Source: Paralithodes platypus
Taxonomy: Eukaryota; Arthropoda; Malacostraca; Decapoda; Lithodidae
Reading direction: 5' to 3'
Assembly (NCBI GenBank): GCA_032716605.1
Contig: CM064519.1
Span: 20,820,348-20,884,347 of the forward strand
DNA: 64,000 nucleotides
The notes beneath the pieces are model-generated. The model had not been told where the DNA came from and did no database searches. It was given only the letters and a program-made list of their open reading frames with translations. The position numbers and the translations under genes are program-made. Shown piece by piece: positions 34,765 to 44,935 of this stretch (positions are counted from its first letter, which is position 1; every line of letters begins with the position of its first letter).

Positions 34765-36531
34765 CTTGCTCTGCGTTCACCCCACCCGGACGTGTCCCCC
34801 ACAGTGCTCTGCTTGATTTCGCATTCTTGCGTCCCTAGTGAGTTTTTTCTCATTTGTTTACTCTGGGATGTCTTGAGTAAGGTTAGGATTAGCATAGCAG
34901 GGGTGTCATGGATGGTTTTCTCGCAGAACAAATGTATTTTGGGTCGTTTTGTTGGGGCGTCTATTTCGGGCGGACCCTCGTGGCCGGTTTGAGGACGCTC
35001 TGAAACGTTTTTCGTGTTTAGCCATCTTTAGTCCTAGCTTGTTAGGCGGCTTTAACTACGCGATGTCGGACTTCTAGCTATCTTTCAGATGGAGTAGCCT
35101 TGTTTGTTTTTACTGACGTTCCTGGTGTTTTTTCTTCACGTAGTGAAGTTCTTTCTGGGTCCCGAGTCAGTGTTACCCTTTCCGGGGTTTTTCTACGATG
35201 TTGTTGTGGCTGCTGTTCCAGTTTTGGTGGGATGAAGTGCTTTTCGATTGTGTTTCAACGTCATTAAGTGTTTTTCCGTTTTCACTGGGCCTAGCCAGCC
35301 ACTCATAGTTTTTTCACATATGCAAGTGTTTTCATTGTTTATTATTATAAAAATGTACTCATGTGTCATGTGTGTCCTGGATTAGTTGTGTTTGGCTGAT
35401 CCAGGAGCTTCGGACTGCGTCTGATTATGTTTATCAGACTGCGTTCTGTTTGTTGTGGGTTGCCTTTCCGGCGGGTTTTCTCGATTGCTCCGAGAAAGCC
35501 GTTTGGTTTACCAAGTTTTAGTCAGGTTGGCTAAAATAGGTTAGTTACCCCGGCGAGTTTGGTAGCTTGAGGGCTCATCAGAAACTGCGTTTTCTGTGGT
35601 CGAGCCTGTGCTCAGGCTTCCTGTGTTATTCCCGGCGAGGTGGGCTCCACACATTTATCTAGGTGGTCATGCTGACACCTGTTGGATATGGTTTTCTCGG
35701 CTTTTCAAAGCCATGGAAACAAAACTGTTTGTTTGTCTGGTCTTTCCCTCTCGGCGACCTTTTTACAAAGAGGTCTGGGGCAGGTACAATTGGTTTGACA
35801 TGTAATATGACCCCGGCGGTGGTACCTTCGGGTGGTTGTATTAACGGATTTGCAATTCGCTATGGTTTGCCAAACAATTGATTGATACTCTCAGGTATCA
35901 CGGCCTTCAAGACAATGCTGTTTGTTTGTTTGGTCTTTTTCTCCCGGCGACCTTTTTTGGCAAAGAGGTCTGGGGTAGGTCCAATTGGTTTGACATTTTA
36001 TATGAAACCCGGCGGTGGTACCTTCGGGTGGTTATATTACCGGATTTGCAATTCGCTATGGTTTGCCAAACAATTGGTTGATACAATACGGTATCACGAC
36101 CTGCAAGACGGCGATCAATGAGGGCTTCTGGTAGAAGTCAGATTAGAGATTAAGATAGGCTTAGACTTTTTATGGGATAAGAAGATGCCTGAATCTTACT
36201 AGTGATTCAAGTGTAAAGGGATACTTGAAGGACTTCATCTTTATTAAAGATATGCTTCATATTTATGAAGACTCAGAAGATAGGCTTAAATCTTTTGGAC
36301 AGGTAAAGATATGCTGAAATCTTTAACTTGAAACTGCGGGGCAGCGAAAATTAGTGGTTGAGGACTACGGTTCGTTGACCAGCCGTTTTATGACACATGT
36401 TTTATAACATTTTGGGGTAACCTTATGAGCATTAATTTGTGGGAATTTTCTATTTCCAGGGCGGAGTACCGGCGTGGCGCCAGGTGACCAGGTACATCCC
36501 GGAGGTGGGTAGATTTCCGCCAGTCTCGGTC
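34765..36531. other. DIRS leader, copy C, with a 193-bp tandem duplication
   Basis: Conserved with 19355-20951. The segment starting CTGTTTGTTTG at 35725 is repeated at 35918, covering GGTCTTT..CCGGCGACC, GGCGGTGGTACCTTCGGGTG and CGCTATGGTTTGCCAAACAA; copy B has one unit. Conserved hairpin-like words (TTTTCTCGATTG..CGAGAAA) near 35475 may matter to the RNA. No ORF is supported. Confidence 0.7.
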
Positions 36532-39219
36532 ATGTCGGCCATAGAACCTCTCATAGCTTTGTGTTCAACGCCGTTATGCTCCGGTATCCCTATTTTTGCG
36601 CACAAGCTGTGCATTAAATGTGTTAAATGCCTCGATCGGTCACGGGGGATATGGGTGACAAAGCATTGCACTATTTGTACCCTCTTAAGTGTTAAACTGT
36701 TGATTCACAAAGACAATACTGCGGCGGTGGCCTTGCAGGAAGTAAAACAATTGCTCGCTACTTATTCAACAAATGTAGCTCATAAAGCTTTGCAATGTGA
36801 CAACCTTGAACTTTGGGAACTGTTAATTATTCAACATGCCCCCCCTAAAAGTAAGATCCGTAAACGTAAGGCCTCCGAGACTGGGCAGGGACAGGCTCCC
36901 ACACCCTCCCCTGGCAGATCTAAGAGGCCTCGCTCTCCGTCACCTTCGGCATCGGCGGCGAGGTCCAAGTCAAGGTCACCCCTGCGGGAGCAGGTGAAAG
37001 CTTCGGGCCACTCTTCTTCACCTCCACGGAAGAGGACAAAGGAAGAGAGTAGGGGTCCTAAAGACATTAAAACTAAACATAAGTCTAGTAGAAGTCATAA
37101 ATCATCCAAAAGGGATCCTCCTGTGCGAACGGACTCACGGCTGTCGCCGGAGCCTGGTACCCCGCTCTCTGCATCTACCCCCTCCAAGTCTAACGTCCAA
37201 TCTGACAGGTCGGGGGTGGAATCAGAGAATGTGGTGGAGGATGCCCCGGCAGACATTTCATCACCTGATATGCATACTTTCTCTACCAGGTCACGTGTGT
37301 CAGCCTCAGATTTAGGAGTATCTTACGGAAACTATAAACCGCTAGGGTGCTCGGGTGAGGGCTCCCAATTGGGGAATATTCCAGGCTCGCAAGCGAGTAA
37401 CAGCCACAGCCAAGGCGTATGGCGATACTCTCAGCCCTGGCAGGACGGCACATATCCTTTGGTAACGCAAGTAGTGGCTGACGTCCACCGGGATGCCGAC
37501 GTCCCATCTTCTATCCCAGATCTAACATGGTGGCATATGGGGGTCCCGGCTTCGGCTGGATCTTCCCATGAGAGGCCAGACTTAAGGGATGAAGAACAGC
37601 GTTCTCTGGTCTCAGAGATGGAAGTTGGAGAGTCAGGTCACCTCCTAGACGACTCTCAGGGTTCTGTCGAATCTCAACGGAGTTCGTCATCTGCTAGGTA
37701 TGTAACTACAGAAGAGATTGATGGGTTACTATTGAATGCACTTAGTAAGTTCTTTGGCCCTACGCCAGAAACTCCTACAGTTGGTATGGAAGCTCCAGCG
37801 ACGTCAACGAATGTGCGACCTCTGGCTACATCCATTGCTTTAGCTAAAATACCTAACCCTCCTCTTGTGTCAGATTCAATTCCCACTGTGCCAAGCACAG
37901 CAGCTCTCACTACTTCCAATGTGAGGGTCATATCAGACATAACTCCCCCCCCCCCCTTTAGACAAGGCACCAGTCAGAAAAGGAGCTATGCCTCTTTTGT
38001 ACGGGCCTGATGAGTCATGGGTAGCAATGTTACCAACTAAGCCAGAGGCAGCACGAGCTACCATTTCGGGGGAGCTCCCTGTACCACATGAGTGGGTAAT
38101 CCAAGGCAATAAGTCTAGAAAACTCAGAGCATGGATAGTCAAAGCGATGTTTTAGATGTTCATATTAAGGCCATTCCCAGTTATTATAACCATGACTTTT
38201 TTGTGTATGCATCAACGCCAGCCCTGCCCCCTGCCTCAGCTTCAAAGCTTTTTTCTGACTGGACTAAGAATGATGGTTTTAACGACGTCAAGGCACTTTC
38301 TGCTTTGACGCCGGAATTGTATATGTTTCCGATCACAGACTCAGCCTCTAATCCAGTCTTGCAGGTGGGGCAGTTGGGGCAGTTGGGTACGGGACCTTGG
38401 GTGGACTGGGAAACAGAGGCTCAAAATTTTGCCACTACTTTCACTACAAAGTCTTCTCACCAAATCCCTCAAGAGCACCAATCTTGGTTCTCTCTTCCGG
38501 TTTTTAGTGCCAGAGGAGTCCCCTCTGTTTTATTTGATTTCTTGGCAGCCCCTAAAATCAATTTGTGCGAATTAAAAGATCCATTTAGCACGCCTTCCCC
38601 AACTCACCTAGACCGCGAGTTTAGGTTAAGAGGTAAAGCGTTTAGACTGTTTTCACAATACATTGTTGCTCAACAAGTAACGAAGTCTCTGTTACGCTCT
38701 TCTCAGGCAATCGAAACTGCGGATGTCAGGAAGGCCATTGAACTTTCCCGGTGCTTGCTTCTCCAAACTTCCATTCAGTCTTTAGGAGATATTCGGACGG
38801 CCTTATTAGAGGCGGTTCGAGCAAGGCAGGATCTGAGGATGTTCTTAGTAAAGAAACTTCCTAACCGTATTGCAAGCCAAGTAATTCTGTCTCCAGTTCT
38901 AACCCCTTCTTTGATTTCTCCAGCAGTTTGGAAGACTGTTTTCAATATGGCACAAGCATTCAAACAAAGTTCATCTCAACCTAAGAAGCCTACCTTTACT
39001 TTCCCTAAACCCAAACCAGTTTCCAAAGCTCAAGCTAGTGGGTCGAAGCCTTTTCATCAGCCTAAGTCCTCTTCCACCCAGGGTCAGGCTCACGTCAGGT
39101 ATAAACAGGGTAAATTCTCAGGTAAAGGCCACAGGTTTCACCAACGACCAGGTCAGGGCCAGCCTCCAGCCAAACCCAGCCAGTCGTCCAAGAGTACACC
39201 ACCACCAGCAAAAAACTAA
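36532..39219 (+). pseudogene. DIRS ORF1 (Gag-like), copy C, nearly full length
   Basis: I place the start at ATG 36532 (MSAIEPLIALC) because it aligns with the copy B Met. Product about 895 residues. The N-terminus carries C-x2-C-x2-C-LDRSRGIWVTKHC-x2-C (about residues 35-60), a possible zinc-binding knot. Residues 110-220 are Ser/Arg/Lys-rich. A central acidic/Ser region and a folded C-terminal part (WFSLPVFSARG, FSQYIVAQQVTKS, SIQSLGDIRTALLEAVRARQ) follow, then a basic Gln/Gly tail. Lesions: a C-run indel near 37955 and a compensating shift near 38135, so about 60 codons read out of frame. The role as RNA-binding coat protein is inferred. Confidence 0.82.
39210..39216 (+). promoter_or_regulatory. 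Predicted -1 frameshift slippery heptamer A_AAA_AAC (copy C)
   Basis: ORF1 reads gcA AAA AAC TAA. The -1 frame (L-R-S-L-S-L-P-G-P..) is open and reaches LLTGSFRACHQAWPL with no ATG first. Same phase as copies A and B, although the flanking codons differ (tca, cca, gca). Confidence 0.64.
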
Positions 39220-39593
39220 GGTCTCTCTCACTCCCGGGGCCAGTCAAAGGCGTGTTGGAACAGAGAGTAGTCCAGCCGGCGAACCCCAGTCTGCTAACTG
39301 GGTCATTCCGGGCGTGTCATCAGGCATGGCCATTAAGATCATGGGCGAGGACTGTGGTGCGCAAAGGCATCACTTGGCAGTGGCTCCGGCGACCTCGCTT
39401 ACGTCAGCCGACAGAGGCCACTCATGTTTCTTTAGAGGTGGAGTCACTAGTTCAGGAGATGATTACCAAGAGTGTCATTATCCCAGTCCCCCCCGACTTA
39501 CCCGGTGTTTACATCCAAACTCTTTCTAGTACCAAAAAGGGACAGTATTCAGATGAGGCCGGTCGTAGACCTGTCTTATCTGAATCTCCACAT

Positions 39594-41034
39594 TGTTACG
39601 TATCTTGATCCTCAAGTGGTTAACTTGATGAATCTAGATAGCACAGAGATATATATTAAGGTATCAGTCAGTTGAAGGCAAAACAAAAGTAAAATCTAAT
39701 AAAATTATTTCCTGTTGTTGCTTCCTTTCCTTTTGGATCTTAGGACTTAGTATCCTTTATTGACTGATACTCTTTAATTATGAAAAATACTGAAACTAAT
39801 TAAAGTCATGTAGTATTTATAAAGAATTATTATTTAACCGAAGCTTAGTAGGCTATGGTTATGAACCGAAGAAGTTATATCTAAAGAAGGACTATTAATT
39901 CTATAAAGTCTTGAAAGATAAATATTAAAGTAAGAATATTTCTGTCTCTTACCCTTTTTGAAATGAATAGATAGTTTTCTTATATGTCCTTTTATTTATA
40001 TTTAATGTAATTATTCTTGGTTCTTGTCTTACGTTAACAGTATTATATTATTATTATCATCAGGATTTATATCAGTCACATAAAAAGTTAGATATATATT
40101 TAATAATTAGTTAAATGTATTTCTTAACCACGTAACATTGAGGTTTGATTATGAGTAAATTAAGTTACAGGATCGCTTCATAGATTCGATTCAGGTCTCA
40201 CTCAAATAATATGAAAAGCAAAAATAATATTTTGAAGCTAAAAGAATTTTCTTCAGCTTATGAAATCACTAGAAGTACTGTAATATTAACACAGCCATGT
40301 TAGTCTAAGGCGATATTACTAATATGAGACAATAGCATCACCGTACTAAGCACCGTTAAGCAATGTAAGCTTAATTAAAAGAAAATGAAAGAACTCGTAA
40401 GTATTAATATAAAACAATAGTATTACTTTCATCATAACCCAATTACTTAAAGAGTTGCTTTAGTCCACAAGTTAGTCAACTAAAATAGTTAAGTACATAA
40501 TAATAGCATTAACGTTAATTCCCAATCACATATCTCACTAACCAACATAACATAAGTGTTTACACCGAACACACTTAACACACACTTATATAATCTGACT
40601 GACAGTCACAATCCCATTATAATAGTTCACCCCGTCTTCCTCCAGCTGCAAGTTCACCTTCCCCAACTCCAAATGAGACTGATTTGAATGCCCACTACTC
40701 GGGTCTTATATACTAAACAATGATGGTGTAGGAACGAATCAGGAGGCGAGTGATGGTGCGCGCCCCTATCATAGCTCCTCGAGTTGCATAGCAGGTGCGT
40801 GGTCCAATGGGGGCTCCTGGCGTCGATGATACGTCATAGCGTCGGGTCATCGAAGTAGTTTGCAGGGTCCCCTATGATGCACACAGGTGTGAAGGCTTGT
40901 TTGCTGGTATGCGGACGAGCTGGTTTCCCACTCGCTAGTTCGCTCGCTGGTCTGCTTCGCCGCCTGGGTAGTTTGGCACTCCTTCAACTCTAATTCTAAA
41001 CCTTAAATTAACATACAGGGCTCCGTATGTCAGA
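39594..41034 (-). repeat. LTR (3' LTR relative to the element)
   Basis: 1441 bp from TGTTACGTATC to ..CCGTATGTCAGA on the plus strand. It matches the right LTR (1442 bp once its MITE is removed) with only scattered substitutions and 1-3 bp indels. The near identity indicates a recent insertion relative to the decayed flanks. Confidence 0.93.
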
Positions 41035-41046
41035 CCTCCCCCCTAG
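41035..41046 (-). promoter_or_regulatory. Polypurine tract of the LTR element
   Basis: On the minus strand AGGGGGGAGGTC directly precedes the LTR start TGACATACGG. Its position and composition fit the plus-strand primer of an LTR retrotransposon. Confidence 0.8.
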
Positions 41047-41276
41047 AAAAGAGTTTAAGGAGTATAGTACATAATATTAAACATAATACATAAATAGATT
41101 CACCACCAGATTGGCAACAGCAAGATTATAATGAGGATATAATAAGGATATCACCCAAAGTAGGCAACGTCTCCAGGTACCACATCAGAACATAGCCGGA
41201 ATGTAGCTGGAGCGTTATTCGAACTGCAAGGCATCTCACAGCTGAAGGCTTGACAGCGCACTACTAAAGCATGATA

Positions 41277-42453
41277 TTTACCTCGCTACAAGGGAGAGCT
41301 AATTGCCAAAATCCTCTCATTAAATTAAACTTACTGCTGTATGAGGCCAACCTGGTAAATGTAATCTTTAATACGTGGCAGTGGGTAGGTATCGTTCTTT
41401 GTGACAGCATTAACTTGCCTATAGTCCCTACAAAACCAATGGCTCCCGTCTGGCTTTGGCACAAGTATGACCGGACTACTCCACTGGCTTAAGGCCCTAG
41501 TGATCAGCTGGTTTGAAAACATGAAGTCAAGCTCGACCTGCAGTATACTCCTGCGTTGTGGCGAGACACGGTAGGGGGATAGTTTAATGGGAGTTGCATC
41601 CCCTACGTCGATGTCGTGCACGGCCAAAGAAGTGAGCCCTGGAGTATCACGGAACACACTGGGAGACTGAGATAAAACAGAGATTAGTTGGTTCGCTTGA
41701 TCAGAGGGAAGATGACATAGTTTAGATGGTAATTCCCCCCAAGCTACTGAATTATACTGAAAGTTGGATAGGCTACATGACAAGTCAAAGTCTGACTGGA
41801 TACCTTCAGGCACTGGAACAGTCTGTTGCGGGTCAGTAAGAGAACTGAAGACTTCATCCGCACCAGGCTGTCCACAGGTCCTGACATTCACTGCCACAGT
41901 GGGAGAATCTGGAGGAAAGGAATCAGGGGACCTATGGTAGGGTTTCAACATATTTATATGGAATACTTGCGTGGGCTTTCTCCTGTCTGGGGTAGTTACT
42001 AGATAATCGGTAATGCTCACCCTCCGAATCATCTTATATGGGCCCCTGAACTTGGCAGATAAAGGTTGGCCAAAAAGGGGGAGCAGGACCAAAACCTCAT
42101 CACCGGGCTGAAACTCCCTCTCACAGGCTTTTCTGTCATACCATTTCTTCATGGAGCTTTTAGCCACTGTCAAGTTTTGAGCGGCAAACTCACATGAGGA
42201 TCTCAGCCGGGTTTTGAAATCTGAAACATACTTGAGGAGGTTTTGGTTCCCCTCCTGGCCAACTAGGCTATCCTGCAATAGTTGCAAAGGACCTCTTACC
42301 TGGTGACCGAAAACTAGCTCATTAGGGGAAAAACCCAGGGATTCAGTTGGAACCTCACGAGTAGCAAATAAAAGAAAAGGTACCCCCTTATCCCACTCAA
42401 CTCCGGTCTCTATACAATACTTACGTAACATTCCCTTTAATGTCTGGTGATAT
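41277..42453 (-). pseudogene. Gypsy-like pol: integrase C-terminus followed by truncated RT N-terminus
   Basis: Minus strand from 42453: the rest of the integrase (RYHQTLKGMLRKYCIETG, TREVPTESLGFSPNELVFG), the chromatin/DNA-binding GPY/F-type end (KFRGPYKMIRRVSITDYLV, VFHINMLKPYH), a linker, then RT: PIKLSPYRVSPQRRSILQ, SPVILVPKPDGSHWFCRDYR and NAVTKNDTYPLPRI. A frameshift near 41340 moves the reading to FNLMRGFWQLAL, and homology stops by about 41277. The YxDD palm, RNase H and everything beyond are absent. The order integrase then RT is unambiguous here because both lie in one reading frame of 366 codons. Confidence 0.9.
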
Positions 42454-44370
42454 CTTACAGTTTCTTACAGTTTCTTACAGTAGATCCTCTGGAAAAAGGC
42501 AAACTATGCCTGTGTATCCAGCTCAGTACCAGTACTTGCACTGCTGCGGTCGTTCACGGTGTTGGCGGCGGCGGTAGCAGACGCAACATTTTTACTATTC
42601 TGTATTTTTGTTTTATAATCAAACTTCAAATCTTGTCTTCCCCATGCTTTATCAAGATTACTTTCAAACTCCCTTATTGATTCGGAATCGACTACATACT
42701 GGGGCAGTGCGTTCCACTCATTTACCACTCTATCACAAAATGAGTTCTTCGCCTTCTCAAGCCTATTTCTTTCTTTGTAAATTTTCTTAGAGTGTCCTCT
42801 CGTTCTTGTTCCCTCCCGCATCAAGAAGATACCTTCACACACATCCTCATCGTACTTTCCTGACACTATCTTAAAAGTCTCTATCATATCCCCTCTCTTT
42901 CTCCTATATGCCAGTGTCGGAAGTCCCAGTGTCCTCAACCTCTGCTCATAGCCCGCGTTCTTCAACGTTGGTACCAGCTTGCTAGCTCTTCTCTGCACTT
43001 TCTCCACTGCTTCTATATCCTTTACCATATATGGAACCCACACCTGGTTTGCATATTCCAGGTGTGGCCTAACCAGCGCTGTATATAGATTCCTTAAGAT
43101 TTCTTCGTCAAGTGACACAAATGTCCTCCTTATCAGCCCTACAATTCTATTGGCTTTGTTTATCTTTTCCGCTAAATGTTCTGAGAAATTTAACTTATTA
43201 TCTATCACTACTCCTATATCCTTTTCTGCACTCACTTCCTCCATCGCTTCATACATACTGTATCCTACCTTGTCTATCTTGCTGGTCCCAATCCGCATGT
43301 ACTTGCATTTTTTTGGATGAAAAGGCATTAACCAATGCTCAGACCATCCCTTCATGCCCTCCACATCTCCTTGAAGCAAACCCATATCTTCCTTACTCCT
43401 CACTCTTCTATACAGTTTAGTGTCATCCGCATACAGGTATACCTCACTTCCATTAGTTATAACTTCAGGCAAGTCGTTGATAAATATAACGAACAGCAGT
43501 GGTCCCAACACAGATCCCTGAGGTACCCCACTTGTAATTTCCCTCCACCCCGAGCCTATTCCATTCACCAATACCCTCTGTCTCCGATCTTTCAGGAAGG
43601 CTTCTATCCATTTCACACATTTCTCCCCTATATTATAGCTTCTAACTTTCTCTATTAACCTTTTATGTGGGACCTTATCGAAGGCCTTCATAAAATCGCA
43701 ATATACCACGTCTATTACATCACCATCTTCTAGAATTTGCATCCAATCATCTACCACCTTAATTAGCTGTAGTACCGTCGACCTCCCCGGCAAGAATCCG
43801 AACTGTCTCCCACTGAAAAGTTGGTTTGACTTCATATGATCCATTATTCCTTCTCTAATTACCGTTTCCATTAGTTTACACACAACACTTGTCAAACTGA
43901 CTGGTCTATAATTCCCTGGGTCATTTCTCTTTCCCTTCTTAAATATAGCTGTTATGTTCGCCTCTCTCCAGTCCATCGGGATTTGTCCTGTATTAAACGA
44001 TACCTCAAATAACATTTTCAATGGCTCTACTAACATCTCCCCTCCTTCCTTTATGATTCTTGGGTGTATCCCATCCGGTCCCGGTGACTTACTTCTGTTC
44101 ATTTTTTCTATAGCCCTTCTTATTCTAGCATGGGAAAACTCTACTAGTTCTAGTGCCGGTGCCTGTTTGATGGGAATAGTAGGCACTGCATCCTCCGACT
44201 CCACTGTTAGTACCCCCCAAAGTATTTCCCCAGCACCTCTGCTTTCTCCTTATCAGTCTCCGCTCTACTCCCATCATTCAACCCCCCCCACCAGCTCTGG
44301 GATCCCTACTCTTCTTGTTAATTTTTCCTGAATGTACTTCCAGAATATTTTTGGATTATCCTTCACATTT
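42454..44370 (-). mobile_element. CR1/L2-type LINE inserted in the gypsy integrase, 5'-truncated
   Basis: Same family as the LINE at 5402-7818. The 3' end lies at 42454 with two to three CTTACAGTTT units (minus strand: AAACTGTAAG), a short tandem tail typical of CR1-like elements. The host integrase reads GVLE before it and RYHQTLKG after it, so the site is intact apart from a few bases. No long target duplication is evident. Confidence 0.9.
42504..44204 (-). CDS. LINE reverse transcriptase ORF2, long open 3' portion
   Basis: 566 uninterrupted codons. RT motifs: KSPGPDGIHPRIIKEG, NYRPVSLTSVVCKLME, VVYCDFMKAFDKVPHKR, SGVPQGSVLGPLLF, catalytic LYADDTKLYRRV, then the C-terminal LRTLGLPTLAYRRKRGDM and FCDRVVNEWNALP blocks. 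Upstream of 44204 the reading is lost at a G-run near 44285, and the endonuclease is missing because of 5' truncation. It is far better preserved than the copy at 5438-7732 and serves as its reference. It cannot act alone. Confidence 0.85.
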   Translation of the reverse strand: MESEDAVPTIPIKQAPALELVEFSHARIRRAIEKMNRSKSPGPDGIHPRIIKEGGEMLVEPLKMLFEVSFNTGQIPMDWREANITAIFKKGKRNDPGNYRPVSLTSVVCKLMETVIREGIMDHMKSNQLFSGRQFGFLPGRSTVLQLIKVVDDWMQILEDGDVIDVVYCDFMKAFDKVPHKRLIEKVRSYNIGEKCVKWIEAFLKDRRQRVLVNGIGSGWREITSGVPQGSVLGPLLFVIFINDLPEVITNGSEVYLYADDTKLYRRVRSKEDMGLLQGDVEGMKGWSEHWLMPFHPKKCKYMRIGTSKIDKVGYSMYEAMEEVSAEKDIGVVIDNKLNFSEHLAEKINKANRIVGLIRRTFVSLDEEILRNLYTALVRPHLEYANQVWVPYMVKDIEAVEKVQRRASKLVPTLKNAGYEQRLRTLGLPTLAYRRKRGDMIETFKIVSGKYDEDVCEGIFLMREGTRTRGHSKKIYKERNRLEKAKNSFCDRVVNEWNALPQYVVDSESIREFESNLDKAWGRQDLKFDYKTKIQNSKNVASATAAANTVNDRSSASTGTELDTQA

Positions 44371-44497
44371 CTCGAGAACCCCTTGACTCTCTGGGTGGTA
44401 GGTGCTAGACTTAACATGCTCGATACCCAACTCCTTCAGGGACTGCTGAAAAATGTTAGAGGTAAAATTAGTTCCTTGATCACTTTCACTTTGAACT

Positions 44498-44935
44498 GTG
44501 GGTTCAAGGATTGTGTGGGTGAGAATGAAAGTAGGAATACAAACGTGGGTGATTGTATGCGTGTATGCCCCGACAGAGGATATACTTGAAAGAAAGAAAG
44601 AGGAGTTCTGGATGAATGTGGAGGCGTGCCTGGAGAAGTTTGACAAGAACGAAAGAATATTTCTGATTGGGGATATGAATGGTAAGGTGGGTGATAGGAA
44701 AGTTGAGGGAGTGGTGGGAGGGTGGGGGGTACCATCAGAGGTGAATGGGAATGGTAGTGCACTTGTGGACGTATGTGTGGGGAGGAGGCTGTGGATAGCC
44801 AACACCTTCTTCCGACACAGAATGATCCACAGGTGCACGTGGAAACGGATGTTGACGATGAAGGATAAGACAGTGGTGGAACGAAAGTCATTGATTGATT
44901 ATGTATGTGTGGAAGAAATCTGTGATGGATGCTAG
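44498..44935 (+). pseudogene. LINE apurinic-type endonuclease, C-terminal part
   Basis: Motifs VIVCVYAPTED, FLIGDMNGKVGD (with the D-x-N pair), GSALVDVCVGRRLWIANT and the KSLIDYV end belong to the EEP endonuclease that nicks target DNA in LINE insertion. The N-terminal half with the first catalytic residues is lost to 5' truncation. A one-base shift near 44900 separates it from the RT frame, where the fold would end with GGLSDHYVVV. Confidence 0.82.
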
